A stretch of 61,589 nt of DNA, taken from assembly GCA_039680605.1 (NCBI GenBank), contig JBDKTA010000069.1, positions 1-61,589 of the forward strand, read 5' to 3'. The stretch comes from Planctomycetaceae bacterium (GTDB lineage: Bacteria > Planctomycetota > Phycisphaerae > SM23-33). This document shows positions 56,652 to 61,589 of the stretch, one piece after another; position 1 is the first letter of the stretch; each line of letters starts with the position of its first letter. The notes under the pieces were generated by a model. It saw only the letters and a program-made list of their open reading frames with translations. It was not told the DNA's origin and searched no databases. A program made the position numbers and the translations under genes.

Positions 56652-57653
56652 ATGAAGGCAATGGTCCTCAACGCGATCGCGCCAATCGACAGCAGCCCGC
56701 TGACGCTGACGGACGTGTCCGATCCCCAACCCGGGCGCGGGCAGGTTCGCCTGCGGGTGAGTTGCTGTGCGATCTGCCGCACCGATCTGCACGTCATAGA
56801 AGGCGAGTTGCCACAGCAAAAGCTGCCCATTATTCCCGGCCACCAGATCGTCGGGCGCGTCGATGCAATGGGCGAGGGCTGCACGCAGTTGACGCTCGGG
56901 CAGCGTGTGGGCGTGGCATGGCTGCGGCACACGTGCGGGCAGTGCGAGTTTTGCACCTCCCATCGCGAAAACCTCTGCGGCGACCAGCGATTCACCGGCT
57001 ATCACGAAGATGGCGGCTATGCCGAACTTGCAGTGATTGACGAAGATTTCGCCTACGAGATCCCCGACGGGTTCGCCGACACCCAGGCCGCCCCACTGCT
57101 GTGCGCGGGCATCGTCGGCTACCGGGCGCTCAAGCGGGCGAACCTGCCGTCCGGGGGCACGCTTGCGATCTACGGATTCGGCAGCAGCGCGCACGTGATC
57201 TTCCAGATCGCGAGGCACCGCGGTTGTCGCGTGTTCGTGGTGACGCGAGGAGCTTCGCACGCGCAGCTCGCGCGTGACATGGGCGCCGCATGGGCGGGCG
57301 CATCTGCGGCCGACATGCCCGAAAATGTCGACAGCGCGATCGTCTTCGCCCCGGCCGGCGAGCTGGTGCCCGCGGCGCTGTCGCGGCTCAAGAAAGGCGG
57401 AACGCTTTCGCTGGCGGATATCTACATGACGCCGATCCCGCAGATGGACTACCAGCAGTGCCTCTTCTTCGAGCGCGACGTGCGGTCGGTGACGGCCAAC
57501 ACGCGCCAGGACGGGCGCGAACTGCTCGCCGAGGCGGCGGCGATCCCCATCCGCCCGCACGTGACGACGTATCCCCTTGCCCAGGCCAACCGCGCCCTGC
57601 AGGACCTCAAGTCTGACCGCATCAACGGCACAGGCGTTCTGATCGTGGACTGA
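56652..57653 (+). CDS. Zinc-dependent alcohol dehydrogenase
   Basis: A 333-residue medium-chain dehydrogenase. Catalytic zinc ligands are in CCAICRTDLHV and PIIPGHQIVGRV; the structural site is CGQCEFCTSHRENLC. The Rossmann motif is LAIYGFGSSAHVI. It resembles the zinc-binding ADH subfamily with a GFGSSAH cofactor loop, acting on primary alcohols or aldehydes. Its leader is the hairpin cluster, and no ribosome binding site is visible; an internal ATG at 56661 is an alternative. Confidence 0.9.
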   Translation: MKAMVLNAIAPIDSSPLTLTDVSDPQPGRGQVRLRVSCCAICRTDLHVIEGELPQQKLPIIPGHQIVGRVDAMGEGCTQLTLGQRVGVAWLRHTCGQCEFCTSHRENLCGDQRFTGYHEDGGYAELAVIDEDFAYEIPDGFADTQAAPLLCAGIVGYRALKRANLPSGGTLAIYGFGSSAHVIFQIARHRGCRVFVVTRGASHAQLARDMGAAWAGASAADMPENVDSAIVFAPAGELVPAALSRLKKGGTLSLADIYMTPIPQMDYQQCLFFERDVRSVTANTRQDGRELLAEAAAIPIRPHVTTYPLAQANRALQDLKSDRINGTGVLIVD

Positions 57654-57729
57654 AACGATCAAGTTTTAATATCGCCGCGGTCGATGTAACCCATGGCGCT
57701 GCTGACGACACCTCGTAGTGGAGTCGGAG

Positions 57730-57828
57730 ATGAACAAGGTGCTGGACATTCTGGCGGCGATGACCGAAGTGGCGATCTTCCTGGGCGCGGCGGCGGCGTT
57801 GATCGTCGTGGCGGGCATGGCGAGCTAA
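57730..57828 (+). CDS. Candidate 32-residue membrane miniprotein
   Basis: The protein MNKVLDILAAMTEVAIFLGA continues to a single hydrophobic helix (AAALIVVAGMAS) and a stop at 57828. GTGGAGTCGG precedes the ATG at a workable 6 nt. It is not part of a known family and could be chance, but length, hydrophobicity and the ribosome binding site favour expression. It sits between the convergent alcohol dehydrogenase and HAD genes. Confidence 0.45.
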   Translation: MNKVLDILAAMTEVAIFLGAAAALIVVAGMAS

Positions 57829-57903
57829 GGCATCGCCCCCATCAGGCGATCCGCACAAAACAACAGCGCGTGTCGCCACCACCCGGTAAGATTCAACCGG
57901 CGA

Positions 57904-58638
57904 TCATAGATATTTCGCCACCAGGGCGGGCAATTCCTGCAGCGAGCGGATGCGATACCGCGGGCGGATCCAGCGGCTGGTTCGTCCGGCGGGGCACTTA
58001 AGGATCGAGATCATCCCCAGGCGGTTGGCGCCCCAGACATCCGCCACCAGCGAGTCCCCCACGAACATGGCCTGGCCGGGCGACACGTTCAGGGCCGACA
58101 GAGCCTTGCGGAAAATCCGCGCGTCGGGTTTGCGGTAGGACACGTCGCAGGAGTAGATCCGCAACGGCAGCAGGTCCAGCAGATGTTCGCGATCCAGATG
58201 GCGGTCGAGCGTCGGGCCCGGCACGAACGTGTTGGACACCACCGCCAGGCTCAGCCCGCGATCGCGAAACTCTTCGAGCATTTCGCGCGTGCCCGGTTCG
58301 ACGGTCGCGCAGTCGCACAGCGGCTGATACCACCGCCAGGCCAACTGATCGATCTGCTCGGCGGTGAGGCTCTGCCCCAGGTGCCCGCTGAGGCGCCGCA
58401 GCAGAACCCGCGCGTCGAAGTCCCGGTGCAGCAGGCGATTGATCAACAGCCGCCAGCGAAGCTGCCCGAGCATCAGGCGGTGGAATCGTCCGAACTCCGG
58501 AAGGGGCTGGCCCAGCTCCCGCAGGAATGCGTAGGCCCCGCAGGCGCCTTGGCGAAAGAGACCGGGCAGATCGACCTTGCCGAAGTTCAGCAATGTCTCG
58601 CCCAGATCGAACAGGATACTTTTGAGGCGCATCTGCAT
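57904..58638 (-). CDS. HAD superfamily hydrolase
   Basis: A 244-residue HAD-fold protein. Motif I is ILFDLGETLLNFG: the nucleophilic Asp is present, but the second Asp of DxDxT is Gly, as in several HAD subgroups with reduced or altered phosphatase activity. Motif II is LAVVSNTF, motif III RKPDARIFRKAL and motif IV MFVGDSLVADVWGANRLGM. An alpha-helical cap lies between I and II. Start ATG 58638 or 58632. Substrate unknown. Confidence 0.88.
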   Translation of the reverse strand: MQMRLKSILFDLGETLLNFGKVDLPGLFRQGACGAYAFLRELGQPLPEFGRFHRLMLGQLRWRLLINRLLHRDFDARVLLRRLSGHLGQSLTAEQIDQLAWRWYQPLCDCATVEPGTREMLEEFRDRGLSLAVVSNTFVPGPTLDRHLDREHLLDLLPLRIYSCDVSYRKPDARIFRKALSALNVSPGQAMFVGDSLVADVWGANRLGMISILKCPAGRTSRWIRPRYRIRSLQELPALVAKYL

Positions 58639-58778
58639 GAGTTCGCTGGTTGGACTACGGGGGCCTCCGCGCGTGACGAAGTATATGCCGCCGCCCAACT
58701 TGCTGTCAACGCCCGGAAGAAGCGCACGGCGGGATGGGGCGTGATCGAATTATCTGGCAGTACATAAACAGCAACGAC

Positions 58779-58909
58779 TTTGCCATAGAGAGCACAGAGA
58801 CCAAAGAGCGAACAGGCCACGGCTGGCATTTGTTTGGCCTCGCGACAGTTCGTCGGCGGGGCATTTCCTTGGGCTTTTCTCCGTGAACTCTGTGGGCTCT
58901 GCGGCAAGG
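58779..58909. repeat. TTTGCCATAGAGAGCACAGAG palindromic repeat (family H)
   Basis: TTTGCCATAGAGAGCACAGA on the left is answered by TCTGTGGGCTCTGCGGCAAG on the right (ending about 58909). The arms are more diverged than in the copies at 25931 and 47529. Confidence 0.7.
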
Positions 58910-59003
58910 TTGTTTGCGCCGCCTGACGCAACCCGTGCCGGAACGTGCGATCTGCCGGAAAGATTCGTCGCACCCTCCCTATGACCTGTTCTGACCTTTC
59001 TCC

Positions 59004-59032
59004 TTGCGTTTGTTCCACCGCGCCGCTAAAGT
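59004..59032 (+). promoter_or_regulatory. Candidate promoter of transketolase gene
   Basis: TTGCGT at 59004-59009, a 17-bp spacer and TAAAGT at 59027-59032. The leader would be about 37 nt and includes TGGAG before the ATG at 59076. Confidence 0.4.
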
Positions 59033-59075
59033 ACGCAACTTCGCAAACCCCGAGCTCAAAAGCTGGAGTGTACTG

Positions 59076-61025
59076 ATGGCTGAATACAAGGATCTGGATC
59101 GTAAGGTAATTAAGTTGAGCAAGCAGGTGGTGCGCATGTGTACCGAGGCCGGCAGCGGACACCCGTCCAGCGGCTTGGCGCTGGTACACCTGACGACCGC
59201 TCTGATGTATCGCGTGATGCGATACGATCCCAAGAACCCCTGGAACACCGGCGCCGATCGCCTGTCCCTTTCCGAAGGGCACGCCGTGCCGGCGGTTTAC
59301 GCGGCATACTGCGAGCTCGGCGGCGTGGTCGGCACGCAGGACCGTCCCAGTGAACTGCGATTCGACGACGCCCTGACCCTGCGCGACGCCGACAGCGTCC
59401 TCGACGGGCACCCCAACCCCGCCCGCGGCATGCCCTTCTTCGACGCCGCCACCGGCTCGCTCGGACAGGGCCTCTCCGTCGCCGCCGGTCTGGCCTGCGG
59501 CGCCCGCCTCAACGGCTCGGACAAGACCATCTTCTGCATCATCGGCGACGGCGAAAGCCGCGAAGGGCAGATCTGGGAAGCCCTTGACTTCATCGTCGAC
59601 CACAAGCTCACCGCCGTCAAAACCATCTTCAACTGCAACGGACAGGCCCAGAGCGACTACGTCTCGAACCAGCAGTCGGCCGACACCCTGGCGGCCAAGC
59701 TCAAGGCCTTCAACTTCGACGTGCGCGTCATCGACGGGCACAACTTCGACGAGATCATCACCGCCCTGACAGCGGTTCCGGCCGGCAAGCCCATCGCCAT
59801 CGTGGCCAAGACCATCAAGGGCTGGGGCGTCAAGGAACTGCAGAAGCACACGTACCACGGCAAGCCCCTGGAAGCCTCGCAGCTCGATCAGGCGTATGCC
59901 GATCTCGACGCGATGGCCAAGCAGCTTGGCGTCGCCGAAATGCCCGACCTGCCGGCCGTTGCGTTGACCACTCCCCAGACCGTGGAAATCCCCGGCGGCA
60001 ACGAACCGGTGTCGGCCGGCGACTGGAACGCCGCCCTCGAAGCCGCCGGTCTCGCTGCGGTCATCGAGAAGAAGAAGATTTCCACCCGGCGAGCGTACGG
60101 CGTGGCGCTGCGGGCTCTGGGCGCCGACGTACGCGTGACCGCCCTCGACGGCGACGTCAAGAACTCCACCCACGTGGACCTGTTCGCCAAGGCGTACCCT
60201 GATCGCTTCTTCGAAGGACGCATCGCCGAGCAGAACATCATGTCGGCCGGCGTCGGACTCGGCGCCAGCGGCAAGATTCCCTTCGTCTCCAGCTTCGCCA
60301 AGTTCCTCACCCGCGGCTACGACCAGCTCGAGATGGCCGCCATCACCAACGCCAACGTCAAGTACTGCGGCTCGCACGCGGGCATTTCGCTGGCGGCCGA
60401 CGGACCCAGCCAGATGGCCCTGCCGGACCTGGCGTTCATGCGGGCCTTCGCCCACAGCCGCCGCGCCGACGGTCAACCGGCCGTCCGCGTCTTCTGCCCC
60501 AGCGACGGCGTCAGCGCCTTCAAGCTGACCGAGCTGATGGCCAACACCGACGGCATCTGCTACATGCGGACGCACCGCCCGGACGTGGACGTGTTGTACA
60601 GCCCGGACGAGACGTTTGAGGTCGGCGGGTTCAAGCACCTCGTCGACGGGCAGGACCTCCTGATCGTCGCCAGCGGGTACATGGTGCACATCGCCCGCCG
60701 CGCCGTGCAGATTCTCGAAGAGGACAGCGGCCTCTCCGCCGGCCTCATCGACGCCTACTCGATGCCGCTCAAGACCGACGAGATCCTCCGCATCGGCGAC
60801 GATTGCCGCGGACAGATCCTCGTGGTCGAAGACAATTACCTCGGCGGTTTCGCCGACGAGATCACCGCCGCCGCGGCCGCCAGCGACCTGGGCATCACCG
60901 TCAGCACGCTCTACGTGCAGGAAGTCCCCAAGAGCGCCAAGACGCCCGAGGACATCCTGGTGATGGCCAACCTGACCCCCCGCGAAATCGCCACCGCCTG
61001 CCAAAAGATGTTCGATCAGTCGTAA
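59076..61025 (+). CDS. tkt: Transketolase
   Basis: A 649-residue thiamine-diphosphate enzyme of the pentose phosphate pathway that transfers two-carbon units between sugar phosphates. The N-terminal half has GSGHPSSGLALVHLTTALMY, LSEGHAVPAVYAAYCELGG, GSLGQGLSVAAGLA and the TPP-binding stretch IIGDGESREGQIWEALDF. The pyrimidine domain has RFFEGRIAEQNIMSAGVGL. The His/Asp pattern and the length fit the bacterial/eukaryotic-like single-chain type. ATG at 59076 is chosen for TGGAG upstream. Confidence 0.96.
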   Translation: MAEYKDLDRKVIKLSKQVVRMCTEAGSGHPSSGLALVHLTTALMYRVMRYDPKNPWNTGADRLSLSEGHAVPAVYAAYCELGGVVGTQDRPSELRFDDALTLRDADSVLDGHPNPARGMPFFDAATGSLGQGLSVAAGLACGARLNGSDKTIFCIIGDGESREGQIWEALDFIVDHKLTAVKTIFNCNGQAQSDYVSNQQSADTLAAKLKAFNFDVRVIDGHNFDEIITALTAVPAGKPIAIVAKTIKGWGVKELQKHTYHGKPLEASQLDQAYADLDAMAKQLGVAEMPDLPAVALTTPQTVEIPGGNEPVSAGDWNAALEAAGLAAVIEKKKISTRRAYGVALRALGADVRVTALDGDVKNSTHVDLFAKAYPDRFFEGRIAEQNIMSAGVGLGASGKIPFVSSFAKFLTRGYDQLEMAAITNANVKYCGSHAGISLAADGPSQMALPDLAFMRAFAHSRRADGQPAVRVFCPSDGVSAFKLTELMANTDGICYMRTHRPDVDVLYSPDETFEVGGFKHLVDGQDLLIVASGYMVHIARRAVQILEEDSGLSAGLIDAYSMPLKTDEILRIGDDCRGQILVVEDNYLGGFADEITAAAAASDLGITVSTLYVQEVPKSAKTPEDILVMANLTPREIATACQKMFDQS

Positions 61026-61049
61026 GGCGGAGCAACCCAGCAAGACCCC

Positions 61050-61079
61050 AACGGGCTCGGCGCCAACGCCGGGCCCGTT
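61050..61079 (+). terminator. Terminator-like hairpin after transketolase
   Basis: AACGGGCTCGGCG (61050-61062) pairs with CGCCGGGCCCGTT (61067-61079) through one G-T pair and a CCAA loop. It is followed by CTACATATACC rather than a clean T-run, so termination may be partial. It starts 24 nt after the stop. Confidence 0.6.
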
Positions 61080-61201
61080 CTACATATACCCGTGTCGGCT
61101 GCCCGCGCACACACCTCGAGCACCAAAGCAGGGAACAATCCCAGCAGCCTCAACTGCCTTGGGATGACTGACCAACCAGCAGATTCACCCGTGTTCGACG
61201 A

Positions 61202-61229
61202 TTGACATCGCCGACGATGGTGATATACT
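61202..61229 (+). promoter_or_regulatory. Strong promoter cut off by the IS end
   Basis: TTGACA at 61202-61207, a 16-bp spacer and TATACT at 61224-61229, the best consensus match in the window. It points rightward, but about 25 bp on the IS begins on the opposite strand. Its native gene is presumably displaced beyond the window. Confidence 0.6.
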
Positions 61230-61272
61230 GCGCCCGTCGCCACCGGGGTGACTCATTTATGGGATTTTGGGC

Positions 61273-61589
61273 TCATCCGACTAAAGCGTACTTTGCTTCG
61301 TGTAGGGCGTAGATCCGCAACGTGAAGTACTGCTGGTCTCTGTAGCCGTAGGCACGGCGTTGGAGGTCTTGATCTTGTTGTTGGTTCCCTCCAACGCGGC
61401 GGTAGAGATCGGGTGGTCGTACCAGGCCAGAAGCCCGAATCGGTACGCCCGCAGGAGCCGAAAGAACTTCTGGAGCACCAGTATCTTGGAGGCCTCCGCT
61501 CGGGCAATCCAATCGCACAGGAAGTTGCGGGCCGTAGCCTTATCCGGCTGCTCCCAGAACTGTCGCAGGTCCTCTTTGAGATAGTACGC
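61273..61589 (-). pseudogene. ISL3 family transposase, frameshifted C-terminal fragment
   Basis: The reading frame enters from the right edge as AYYLKEDLRQFWEQPDKATA and continues through RAEASKILVLQKFFRLLRAY to DHPISTAALEGTNNKIKT. In ISL3 transposases this should run on to LQRRAYGYRDQQYFTLRIYA, which is found here in the next frame and ends with ALHEAKYALVG and TGA at 61273. One base is missing in the codon after KIK (near 61365). The LEGxNNKIK and RRAYGYRD phrases are the family hallmark. The element end is near 61255-61262; the rest lies outside the window. Confidence 0.82.

Larger units (their letters stand above)
58639..59075. other. 437-bp gap with family H repeat and tkt promoter
   Basis: No gene is supported. 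It contains the palindromic repeat 58779-58909 and the transketolase promoter at 59004-59032. Between 58910 and 59000 nothing clear is seen. Confidence 0.6.

Noticed and set aside
58587-61043. An 818-codon open frame on the minus strand opposite transketolase
   Set aside because: Transketolase is unmistakable on the plus strand; the minus frame also spans the repeat and the HAD gene start.
61281-61518. Programmed frameshift in the transposase
   Set aside because: ISL3 transposases are normally made from one frame and no slippery heptamer is seen at the break, so a deletion is more likely.

Overview
The window is GC-rich, densely coded bacterial DNA that reads as a Planctomycetota chromosome, most likely class Phycisphaerae. 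That placement is inference from gene content: a HYExAFE-family protein, a DUF6485 cysteine-rich protein, two formylglycine-type sulfatases, secreted beta-helix proteins, a giant autotransporter-like protein with a PEP-CTERM sorting signal, McsA/McsB arginine kinase, and a Gram-negative envelope gene (LptE). No rRNA, tRNA, CRISPR array or prophage was seen. The only transposase is a frameshifted ISL3-type remnant cut by the right edge.

Layout. 1-5300: Rrf2 regulator and TauE-type permease, HYExAFE protein, hisS with a YkgJ-type cysteine cluster protein, and a short STN-domain secreted protein. 5300-12240: sugar/carbon metabolism (GH30 glycosidase, aldo/keto reductase, NCS2 purine permease, sorbitol-type dehydrogenase, GlcD-type oxidase). 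12600-18250: B12-binding protein, then ispF-cysS and ruvC-ruvA-ruvB. 18380-24380: secreted beta-helix protein, DUF6485 protein, tandem thioredoxin-fold protein, QueD/PTPS-like protein, mcsA-mcsB. 24470-35300: sulfatase, then a long leftward cluster recO-TPR-lptE-ftsH-small membrane protein-folP-cdaA-ybbR-proA joining envelope, proteolysis, folate and c-di-AMP functions. 35390-42310: Mn-type SOD, dienelactone hydrolase, beta-helix protein, TspO, esterase and class II photolyase. 42500-47490: the 1661-residue PEP-CTERM protein. 47660-61025: accA, prephenate dehydrogenase, a sulfatase with a barrel-like partner, leuD, pyrF, a WaaP-like kinase, an alcohol dehydrogenase, a HAD hydrolase and transketolase.

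The most striking feature is not a gene. The intergenic DNA is filled with at least ten families of palindromic repeats, from single ~20-bp hairpins to nested inverted repeats over 300 bp. They abut or overlap gene ends so tightly that six genes (the TauE permease, hisS, the sorbitol-type dehydrogenase, ruvC, a beta-helix gene and recO) take their stop codon from repeat sequence. One element lies in frame inside the sorbitol-type dehydrogenase gene, and one hairpin family lies inside another repeat, which points to mobility. Four hairpin families share TGGCA/TGCCA ends, hinting at a common mobilising enzyme outside the window.

A second theme is promoter placement. Good -35/N17/-10 matches lie so close to the ispF and ruvC start codons that leaderless mRNAs are predicted, and glcD has a -10 similarly placed. 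Several enzymes lack a family-defining residue: the B12 protein lacks its axial His, the PTPS-like protein its catalytic Cys, and CdaA has DMG for DGA.
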